The notes under the pieces are model-generated. The model saw only the letters and a list, made by a program, of their open reading frames with translations. It searched no databases and had not been told where the DNA came from. Positions 54,825 through 64,000 of a DNA stretch of 64,000 nt are shown piece by piece; the stretch's first letter is position 1; each line of letters begins with the position of its first letter. Made by a program: the position numbers and the translations under genes. This DNA comes from Edaphochlamys debaryana (taxonomy: Eukaryota; Chlorophyta; Chlorophyceae; Chlamydomonadales), in contig JAEHOE010000051.1 of NCBI GenBank assembly GCA_016858145.1, positions 186,001 to 250,000 on the forward strand. The letters are read 5' to 3'.

Positions 54825-57800
54825 ATGCGACACCAAATGTCCGCAGCCGCCGCACCAGCACGAGTGTTGCTCGCGACGCTAGCGTTAATAACGCTACGGG
54901 GAGCCCTTGGCGAGCCTGGGCCGCTTCTCCTGAGGTGAGCCTGCAGCAGTCAGTGTCACTGCACTGCGGGCAGGCTCAACACGCGGCGCCTCCTTGCTCG
55001 CCCTGTGCGTTCCCGAGCAATTGCTTGTTGTCACCTGGCAACACAGGCTTGATAGTAACGTTCAAGAGATTCTCAGTGCGGTGAACCAGCTCAAGGCCGG
55101 TGCGTCGGCGACATGCGATCACCTGTGTAATGTAGTCCTTAACTGAAAAAGAGCGTGCAATGGGTCCAGGAAGGGCCTGCGCGCTGAGAGGCCTCCTCCG
55201 TCCATGCCAGCCCGGGCTGTTGCCGCGGAAGCTGTGTTGTGCCAAAGGGAGGCACGAAGCGTGGTAGATCATCACTTGTTAGTGCTCCTGTGTGGTATCC
55301 TGTGCTACTGCCTGCTATTCCCCGCCTTCCCGCCGCTTCGCCCCTCCAACCCCTTGCAGCCACCGGGGGCTCCGCGGCCGGGTCCGTAGCCGGGGGTCAG
55401 TCCGCGGGGTCATCCGCGGGCGGCTGCCACAACGGGTTCTTCACAGCACCGAAGGACCGCAAGGATATTGCGGCCATCCTGCAGCAGAAGGGCTTCAAGA
55501 CGGGCGTAGAGCTGGGCGTCCAGCGGGCATGGTTCTCCGCCCACAAGTGAGTACCGGACGGCCACCCTACTCGACGGGCCCAGGTGCTGTTTTCCTGGCA
55601 TGAACTACTTGTGTTATTTATTACCGGCATCAAAGGTGGTAGAGGGCAAGGGGTCGGGCTGGTGGCGCCGTGTGTTGTGGCGTGACCTCCATGCGCAGGG
55701 TTGCCATCGGGCCGGCCTGGCTTGCGGTGCCCGCACCACACTTCTAGCTCCATTTTTTCCCTCGTTACGCCTCCACCGTCAGTCCCTTTCGAGTCGCTTG
55801 ACAATCACCCGTGCCCTGTCACCCGCAGCCTTTACCACTGGACCTCGTGCGAGAAGTACTACCTGGTGAGGGGTCGGGTTGGGGAGGGGGACAATCAGGC
55901 ATGACAGCGTGGCGTCTGGGGCCAGTGGGGAGGGGGCCAGTGCCTGGGGTCTTGCGCCCAGGCGTAGGGACCGGGCGCTCGGGGGTGCTTGGTGGGCATT
56001 GCCGCCGGGCCGTTGGGAGCAAGGCTGTGCAGACAGAGCGCAGCCCGCAAGCCGAGGTCCTAACCCCGCTCCTCCCTGACCTCTCTCCCCCCGTGTGTCT
56101 AGGTGGATGCCTGGGCCCACCAAGTAAACTACGAGGGTGAGGGCAGCAGGGGCGCACCGCAGCGGGGCGCGGCGCGGGATGGCTGCGCTGCACTCGGGAG
56201 CCAGCTCTCAGCCTGCCTTATCCTCGCCGTCCTTCCTGCAACTGCCACCCCGCCAAACGCCCCTGCATCCCCTCACGCTGCTGCTGCTGCTGCCGCTGCC
56301 ATGACTGCCAGACCTGGCCAATGTGGACCAGGTGAGCTCGGGGGGACCTCGGGGCCGTGGGGCCTGGGAACGCAGCCCTTCAGTGCGCGGCGCACGGGAG
56401 CCTGGCGGCCGGCCACCCTGGTTCCGAGCATCAGCTGGGGCCCCGCGGCTGCGTGTACCGCCTGCCCGGGGCCCCCAAGAGAGGCCGCCTGGGCAGGCCA
56501 CCAGCGGGACCAGACGCCCTCAGCCAGCCTGCTCAGCCAGCCCACTCCGCCCTGACCCCTGTCCCCTGCCTTGCCCTGCCCCCGCCCCACTCACCCCCGC
56601 AGTCCAAGCAGAACGAGATCTACAACGAGGCCGTGACCAACCTGGCGGCCTACGCCTCTAAGACTGTATTCCTGCGCAACTACACCAACGACGCCATCAA
56701 GTACATCCCCGACAACGTGGGAAGGGGCTGGGGGGGGGGAGGATGGGGGGAGGCTTTGGGCCGGGGGCGGGGAACGAGGGATGCGCGCTTGGGGGCGGGG
56801 GTGGCAGGTGGCAGGGGCGATGCGGGTTGTGCCTGGTGGGAAGGGCTGCGGGCCGGCTCTGGGTCGGCCGCGCGTTGTTGTCCCCCTTCTTGCCCGTCAA
56901 ACTACCGGTAAGCTTGTGTGCCTCTCCTATCAGGTTGACTTTGTCTACGTGGACGCTCGCCATGACTACTGCGGTGAGGCGGGTGTGGGGGCTGGACGCC
57001 AGAGCCCTAGGGGAGCCGGGGACAACAGGGCGAGCACCGTGAGGGCTCCGTCCGTTCTGCCTCCTCACGCGGCGGGCATCTCGCTTCTTGTACTTGCGCC
57101 ACTTGTCCTACTGTGCCCCATCCTTGATGCGCCTTCCCCAGGAGTGATGGAGGACCTGAAGCTATACTGGTGAGGCAGCATATGCAGCTCGCAAGCACTT
57201 TGCTACAGCCAGGGTCCACGCCCTTTGCCTTTCGGGCGCAGACGGGCGGTGAGGGACGGGCGGTCATGCATCTCGCAAGCGCCTAGCTGCCCGTCCTGAC
57301 GGGTCTTGCCCTGCCCTCTGCAGGCCCAAGGTATAACGGCCAGGCGGCTGGGCGTGCCTCTGCGGGAGTAGACGTTGACGCCGTCAGGCAGCGATCTCAC
57401 GCACAGTGCTGCGGACGGGGGCACTTGTTGCGCTTGGGGTTTATCATGCCGCTGATGGAGCCCACATGGCCGGACGGTCTGCGTTGTCAGATTGCTTCCG
57501 TGTCCAAGCGCCCCCTTTCCCTTCCCCTCCTCGCCCCTGCCTAGATCCGTGTGGGCGGAATCATGGCAGGGCACGACTACCTGGACGCGCCCTACGTGAG
57601 CGGGAGGGGGTTGTCAGGACATGCGATTGGGAGCGGAGAGATGCCTGGGCGGAGGCGGAGGCGTTAAAGGTCCCCTGTGTTGAGGCTTTGCCACCGCCTG
57701 CATACAATCCGCAAGCTAGGCCCCTTCATGTTCGCTTGCAGGAGCCGCGGGGAACGCATCAGCCCCAGCACCAAGGCTCCTGTTCTGCTTCCGTTGCTCA

Positions 57801-58159
57801 AGGTCATCCGGCACTGCCCCCCGCCCCCTCGTCCCCGCACAGGTCAAGGAGATCAGTGGCCAGGCATGGGAGAAGTGCATGGATGGCTCCATACACCCGG
57901 TAAGCAGACACGCTGGTTGCCGCCGCCTTAGCCTACATGCGCCTCTTCGGCCATGCACCGGCCCTCAAAGTCTCGGTCTGTTAAGGCATGCTCCCCATGT
58001 TAGCCCTCCCCGCCCGCTTCCTTGCCACCCCCTTCCCCCCGCCCCCATCAGGGCGCCGTCAAGGGCGCGGTAGATGACTTCTTCCGGCCCCTAGGGCAGC
58101 ACGTGTTCGTGACGTACCTCGATGGCCCCTGGGTCACGTGGGTGGTGCTCAAGGGCTAA
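54825..58159 (+). CDS. Secreted SAM-dependent methyltransferase (Methyltransf_24-like), paralog A
   Basis: Thirteen exons: 54825-54934, 55047-55099, 55360-55546, 55829-55865, 56103-56136, 56312-56331, 56603-56716, 56934-56973, 57142-57169, 57324-57330, 57545-57595, 57843-57899, 58052-58159, giving 281 aa. An N-terminal signal peptide is followed by LDSNVQEILSAVNQL and a Gly/Ser linker. The Rossmann fold then starts with GFKTGVELGVQRAWFS (SAM-binding motif I), continues with SCEKYYLVDAWAHQVNY, KTVFLRNY and VDFVYVDARHDYCGVMEDLK, and ends with VGGIMAGHDYLDAPY and HVFVTYLDGPWVTWVV. The tenth exon is 7 bases long and encodes the PK of YWPK. This class-I methyltransferase fold is common in green algae; the substrate is unknown. 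A second in-frame ATG lies at 54837. Confidence 0.88.
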
Positions 58160-58951
58160 GAGGCGGCCTGGCAGTCGAGCATCTGGCTGAGAAGGGGGCG
58201 ATATTCTGGTTACTGCAGTTACGGCGGTGCCAGGCAAAGGGGCTGATGGCGTGGAGGGCCTCGCCACTGGGGCTTCGAGCACTGGTGGGTGTCACCGGCA
58301 CAGGCCAGGGCCTGGGTCAGGCGACTCAGGCCTAGGGACGGAGCCGCAGGAGAGGTCTGGGTCAGGGCTAGAGAAGACGCCGGGAGAGTGACGGCTGGGA
58401 GCGTGCGCGGGTGGGATGAGGAAGCGGTGAGCTGTGATGGGGGTTTGGGCGCTGGTGTGGTTGCAAACCTGCACGATGCAACCTGGGACGTGGGCAAGCG
58501 TGGTCCGGTACCCCTTGCGGGTCCTGAGGGTTGGGTCAGACCCAAAAGGATCGTGCGGAGGGTAATGAGGGCAATATCCTTGCGTTGGGTCGGACCCACG
58601 CCTGTCGGTGACATACTCAACTTGTTAAGCATTACATGCGTATGTCGGCTGGGCTGGGCTCGCACGGGTCGCAGTTTGATGATCCCCGGCCAACTGCCCA
58701 ACATCTTGTTGGCGCGCTGGCTTGCACCAGTTATGGGCCAAGAGCAGAGTCCCGCTTACGCTCACGAGTTGCCGGTTCTGGGCAGTCGCACAACGGGCGG
58801 CCTGGGGCGACATCGAAGTTCGAATCGCTTTCTCTGCTCTCCTGAGCCCTTGTCGCAAACCATTCACCCAACAGTCAACTTACAGTGATTCAGAGTATCC
58901 TTCAGCTGTTTTTGATAGAGCCCGGGCGCAACTTGCAGAGCATCCATCAAC
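58160..58951. other. Gap between the two methyltransferase paralogs
   Basis: About 790 bases holding the 3' UTR of paralog A and the promoter of paralog B. GGTTGGGTCAGACCC (58528-58542) and GTTGGGTCGGACCC (58582-58595) form a near repeat 54 bases apart. No gene or TGTAA was seen. Confidence 0.45.
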
Positions 58952-61900
58952 ATGCACCTTCCTTGCACTGCGCTAGCCGCGATGGCCCTGGCAGTGGCGC
59001 TCGTCGTGCTGGCAGCACCACCAACGCTTGGAGAGCCGGGCCCTCTCCTCCAGCGGTGCGACTTCTTGTTCACACGCGTCTGGCCGTGCAGGGTCGCCCT
59101 GTTCTGCCCTGCTTTGAGGGATACGGAGAACATGTGTTGTGATGCATTTCCTGGCGTGTGCTGCAAGGGGTGCATATAGGGTGTATCAGCGCGATGCCCC
59201 AGGAACGGTGCTTGCTCCAGCTGCTTGTGGTCGCCCCACCGCTCCCACAGGCTGGACAAGAACATCGAGGAGATCCTTAAGCGGATGGGTGGCGTGCCCG
59301 GTGCGGGGGCTGGGGCTTCCGTTGCGCTGCATCTCGGCCCGGACCGCAACAGCGCGTTCTTGCGAGGGCTGCGGTCGCGATCGCTGCTGATCGCGTCCTT
59401 GGGCTGTCTCTGTTTCTTATGCGGGGTCTTATAGGTGTCATAGCCCCTGAACCTTCTTCCCGCCACCACCTGCACGCCGCCCGCAGCCACCGGAGGTGCT
59501 GCCAGCTCTGGCTCCGGGCACCTCCACAGCGGGTTTTTCACTGCGCCGCGGACCCGCAACGATATTGCTGCGCTGCTGGAGCAGAAGGGCTTCAAGACGG
59601 GCGTGGAGCTGGGCGTCCAGCGGGGGCACTACTCTCTGCACAAGTGCGCAGGGCAGGAAGGGGGCCAGCGCGCGCCTGTAGCCTTCGTCGTCTGAACGCT
59701 CCCGAGGGGAGAAGGGGAACGTACGTGCTGGAACACAGACGTGCTTAAGCGACGACGGCCTGTCGTTCGCAGACGTGACAGAGTGATAGCTGGACGGGCC
59801 TTGTACTGTGCTGACTGCTTGCCCCGCTGCTTGCTGTACTTCACACGGCCGCAGCCTGAACGTGTGGAAGTCCTGCGAGAAGTACTACCTGGTGAGGGGG
59901 GGGAAGGGTTGGGGAGGGATAGCGCGGGGGCAGACAGCATGGTCATGGCTACAGGGCCGATGTGGGTCGGGTTTGGGCGGGGCCTGGGGGCAGAGGACCC
60001 ACTTGCGGCTACAGGACCGACGTGGGTCGCGGCGTATGGGGCGTCAGCGCCTGCTCCGGGGAGGGGCGGGGCGCCCGGCCTGGCTATGCCATGTGGCTGC
60101 ATGGGGCGGGGCACAGTGCCGGCGTGCCACCTCCTGGTGGGGTGGGCCCTGCGGCAGACCAGCTGTGAGGGGAGCCAGTACCGTGGGCGCTGCTCACGGC
60201 TCTGCTCACGGCGTTCCCCGGCGTCCAGGCGTGACCGCCTTTGGCCAGGCCGTCCAGGCGTGACCGCCAGGCGTGACCCTCATGCTGGCCTGGTGTAGCT
60301 GATGGATGCTGCGTCGGCTCTGCGCGCCTCTGTCAGGGGAGCCTCTGTCAGGGGGGCCTGTTTCGGCTATGAGCGGCTCGGGGGGGGGGGGTCATGGCCG
60401 GGTTGAACCCGGGCTGAGCCAGGTCCAGCGCCGAAACGGCCGCCCCTGCCCACTTCGTTGCCTCTCCCAGGTCGACATCTGGGCCCACCAGGTCAACTAC
60501 GATGGTAAGCGATGGGCATTGGCAGGTTGCAGACATAGGGTGCTTTGAGGGACATGCGTGGCAGAGGGAGAGAGCCAGCGGAAGACGGAAGGACGGCAGC
60601 CAGAGCGGCGGGCAGGGAGGAGGGTATGTCCCGAGGGTTGCGCGCATCCTTCCTGGGCCGCGGGACCGCAAGGTGTGCGGGAGGCAGCATGCATCCGGAC
60701 CGGTGCGGTCCCGCCTGGCTTTGCGTTGCTGAGCGTGTCTGTACCTCACCCCCCTCCTCGCCCCACCCACCCCGCGCCGCTCCTCCTCCTGATGCTCTCA
60801 GACCTCGCCAACGTCCCCCAGGTGAGCCAGCAACCGGGGGCTCCAGGGTGTTGGGGTGCATCAGCGCACTCACACGTGCCATCGCTTGCTGCACCGCACG
60901 TACACGGGCCGGACCACCTGGGCATGGCAGAGCACGCACTTGGGGTCAGGGGGGCAGCTCGCGAAGCACGAGTCCCAATGCTGAAGCCCAAAGCACACTC
61001 AGCAAGGCCGAGAGCCTGCAATCATGGGGGGCGGGCAACGAGGCCGCTTACCTGCCGCCACGCCCTCGCACTCATCTGAGGGGCGCCCATGCCAGCCTGC
61101 CTCCACCACTCCCCTCCTCCCGCCTCCTCTTCGTCCTCCTCCATGCCCAGCACGTGCAAGACTCGCTGTACATTGAGACCCAGAAGACCCTGGAGGCCTT
61201 CAAGGCCAAGACCGTGTTCCTGCGCAACTACACCTCGGAGGCTGTGAAGTACATTCCCGACAACGTGGGGAGGGGGAGGGGCGGGAGAAGGGGGTGGAGG
61301 AGGGCGCGATCTGGGTCGGCTCCTGGTCGCACTGGGTGTCAGACCAGGGGTGTCAGGGGTGTGCGGGGGCGACAGGGGCGTGGGGAGGGCACAACGGACG
61401 TGGAGGGTGGAGGCTGGGTTCTAGGTGTATCGCCCTTGGCAGCTGCATCCACCCCTTTAACCCCCGGTCCCCTCCTCCCCTCCCCTCCCAGCTCGACTTC
61501 GTCTACGTGGACGCCCGCCACGACTACTGCGGTGAGGCGGGTGTGGCCGCCAAAGGTTGTGGCGGGTAGCACAGCTCACGGCTATCGGGACCGGCTGAGG
61601 CGGCTGTGTGGTTGAGGTGTCGTGAGGGACACCGCCGCTGTGTTCGTGAGTGTGTGCGCCCATGACCACCTGTTCCGCCGCCCCCTTCACTGCCCGCGTT
61701 GCAGGTGTGTGGGAGGACCTGACCCTGTACTGGTGAGCGCAGACAAGGGTGGCAGTATGGAGGAAGCAGCGCAACCGAGGGGGGGAGCAGGGGTGGTACA
61801 CGGACAGGGGCTGTGGCTGGGGCATGGCTCAGGAGGCCATACATGGCAATGGAGAGGGCGGGGCCCTGTTGAGGAGGTGTGGGTCATGAAGCGCGTGCTG

Positions 61901-63469
61901 ACTTCGCTACCTTCCCACCCCACCGTCCCCCACCCCCTCAGGCCCAAGGTGCGGGGCCGGCCCGGCTGCATGCGCCCTTGCGCTTCTGCAGTCGACAGGG
62001 GGGCGAGGGTTGAGGGGGTCCCGTGGGCAAAGGCGCATTAGCCAAGTCCAGCGCCGGAGGGTGCACGCTGCGGGGTCGAGGCGGACGCCGGTCTCATGAG
62101 TCCGAGCTGCTCTGTCCGTGCGTTGCCTTGGAGCCCTGTCTGCTGGGGTGGCACACCGCAGACCGCTCGCACCGGCCCCGGGCCCGCCCCAGCCTCACCT
62201 CGGCCTTGTGCTCTTGCGGGCCCTCGCGCCTTTCCTGCTGGCTTTCGCCGACCCCTGGTCTGACGCCGTTCGCTCCCCTCCCCACTAGGTCCGTGTGGGC
62301 GGCATCATCGCTGGCCACGACTACCTGGACGCGCCCTACGTGAGCAGAGGCCTTGGCTGGGGGGCCGGGGGGCATGGGAATGGGTGGAGGGGAGGGTGAA
62401 TGAAGGTGGCTGTGCCTGGGACCGTAGAGGGAGACACGCCCTGCATAAGCGCGCAGAGGGGAAGGGCTGGGAGGGGGGCAGAAGGAGGGGTGCGTGTTGC
62501 AGCGGCCTGCAGGGCTCGCAGGGGCTATGGGAATGCGGTCCGTTGCCCAGCTTGCCCTGGTGCATGGACTGGCACTGGGTGCCGGAGTCCCTGCAGGGAC
62601 CCCTGGGGGCTGTCGTGCGTGTCCGGGCCGGGGTCCTCACCGCCATGCCGTGCTGTGGAGAGGGAGGCGGAGCGGGAACGAGGGCAGCGGGGCGCCAACG
62701 GCCTTCCGCAGCAGGGAAGGGCGCCGGATGGGGGGCTGACGGCCTGCAGGCTTGAGCGCAGGCCCCGCGGCAAGCTTGTGCCGGCCGTGGCCTGGCGGTG
62801 GCGGCAAGCGGCGAGGGCGCGGCTTGGGTTGGAGACCGGTGCTTTGGAGACCGTTGCGGGGGACCCTTGGGGACCGGGCGCGGGAGGCCAGGGCCCTGGG
62901 AGGGGACGGCTGGATCACGGCCCAGGGCCAGTCGTCTGTAGGCCTTCGGTGCCGCCCTCTCATGCAGGTGACTCAACTTGCGCTTCGCTGACCGCTGACC
63001 CGTTCCCGCACAGGTCAAGGAGATCAGCGGCCAGGCGTGGGAGAAGTGCATGGACGGAACCATCAACCAGGTGGGTGGCATGGGGAGGGGGCAGGGGTTG
63101 GGGGCGGGGGTGTGTCGGAGGCGGAGGGTGGGGGCGGGCCCGCACCGCTCCACCGGGCAAGGGCGAAGGGGATGGGGCGCCTCTGCAGGCTGTCCGCGCT
63201 GTCAGGCCCCTAGGCTGCCGCCGCATCATGTCATGGAGCCGTGCGCACTTGTGCCTATCCTGCCGCTGCACCACAACCTGTAATCTCATCCAAGTTCTTG
63301 CTCCCCATGTCAGCCCTCCCCGCCCGCTTCCCTGCCATCCCCCCCCCCCTCACATCAGGGCGCCGTCAAGGGCGCGGTGGACGATTTCTTCAAGTCCATG
63401 GGTCAGCACGTGTTCGTGACGTACATGGATGCGCCCTGGGTCACGTGGGTGGTGCTCAAGGGCAACTAG
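58952..63469 (+). CDS. Secreted SAM-dependent methyltransferase (Methyltransf_24-like), paralog B
   Basis: Thirteen exons: 58952-59055, 59251-59300, 59487-59643, 59855-59891, 60471-60504, 60802-60821, 61151-61264, 61492-61531, 61705-61732, 61942-61948, 62289-62339, 63014-63070, 63359-63469, giving 269 aa. Every intron has the same position and phase as in paralog A, and seven internal exons have identical lengths, including the 7-base exon. A signal peptide (MALAVALVVLAAPPTLGEPG) precedes LDKNIEEILKRMGGV. The catalytic core reads GVELGVQRGHYSLHN, SCEKYYLVDIWAHQVNY, LDFVYVDARHDYCGVWEDLT, VGGIIAGHDYLDAPY and HVFVTYMDAPWVTWVV. It is a tandem duplicate of the upstream gene. Introns are longer here (4.5 kb gene against 3.3 kb). 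Confidence 0.88.
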
Positions 63470-64000
63470 ATCTAGGGAGAGAGCTCAGGGGGGAAAGGAA
63501 GCTGCAGGAAGCTGGGCATCTTGCGTGGATTCGGTCGCGAGAGGCACAGTGAGCTTGCGTCGTCAACGGCTATGAAGCCGCCTTGTCTTGGGCCGTGGAT
63601 GCCACGTGGCGGCAACTGCGAGCTGGCGGTGGGGGTGGGGGGAGGAGTGGGCGCGCGAGCAAACTGCAAAGGACGTGACGGGGGGCGGGGAGCGTGGGCC
63701 AGGGGGGCGACTGGACCATCTGAGCGGGGGTGGGGGCCGTGGGAGGGTTGAGGCGGGATGGGTATGGGGGCCGTGAGCTGCAGCGAGGGTGAGTACTGAG
63801 CTGGGAGGGGCGCGCGCGAACGCTCGGATGTTCTTCGATAACCTGATCTATGGATTCCTTCAATTGCGGCCGTCTTGCAAGAGGGTGCTCGCCGGAGGCG
63901 GCCTTAGATGATCCGGGTCGTGTTGCCTTGGAATCTGCTGTCCGGCGATCTGCAACCGAGTCGGCTGTATGGTGGTCGTAAGGCTTCCCGAGCCGTGTAA
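63470..64000. other. 3' UTR of methyltransferase paralog B
   Basis: No ORF with a domain. The stretch ends in TGTAA, which would make a 3' UTR of about 530 bases, in the normal range for these algae. Confidence 0.5.
63996..64000 (+). terminator. TGTAA polyadenylation signal of paralog B
   Basis: TGTAA forms the last five bases of the window, 527 bases after the stop codon at 63469. The cleavage site would be just outside. Confidence 0.5.

Noticed and set aside
59301..59434. Membrane-like tail (SLLIASLGCLCFLCGVL, stop) as an alternative end of methyltransferase paralog B
   Set aside because: It is read-through of intron 2. The donor at 59300 restores the phase and paralog A has no counterpart.

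Overview
The window looks like nuclear DNA of a chlorophycean green alga of the Chlamydomonas/Volvox type. The evidence is very GC-rich sequence, genes split into many short exons by GT-AG introns, low-complexity Gly/Ala/Pro-rich protein regions, TGTAA polyadenylation signals, predicted plastid and thylakoid targeting peptides, and a plant/algal-type LINE. I see no rRNA, tRNA, CRISPR or bacterial operon. Gene models were assembled by hand from exon phases and protein-family motifs. All carry a start, a stop and consistent phases except the first one.

Layout: 1-3.7 kb, minus strand, an Aurora-like protein kinase cut by the window edge. 5.29-11.2 kb, minus, a 16-exon CDPK-type gene with four good EF-hands but a kinase domain lacking the catalytic residues. 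13.2-13.8 kb, minus, a two-exon 69-aa unknown protein. 14.1-19.1 kb, plus, a decayed LINE with a 410-bp inverted-repeat element at its 5' side and three hairpins behind its ORF. 20.1-23.4 kb, plus, a protein with two GRF and three CCHC zinc motifs. 24.65-27.5 kb, minus, a probable plastid DUF3783-like protein. 28.1-30.3 kb, plus, an EF-hand protein with a Tat-type lumenal targeting sequence. 31.7-38.15 kb, minus, a large Raf-like (TKL) kinase. 38.6-43.4 kb, minus, a ycf45/SPD1/SpoIIIAA-type ATPase. 45.8-47.7 kb, minus, a DsbA/FrnE oxidoreductase. 49-52.9 kb, plus, a membrane-anchored GT32-type glycosyltransferase. 54.8-58.2 and 59-63.5 kb, plus, two tandem secreted SAM methyltransferase paralogs with identical 13-exon architecture.

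Themes: calcium appears three times (CDPK-like sensor, thylakoid-lumen EF-hand protein, kinase signalling), and several products look plastid-targeted. The methyltransferases and the glycosyltransferase look like secretory-pathway enzymes. The least expected structural signal is repeated local duplication of short segments spanning a splice site or a stop codon, seen in at least four unrelated genes. In the lumenal EF-hand gene it has grown into a partly in-frame minisatellite. The most notable protein is the calcium-sensor pseudokinase.
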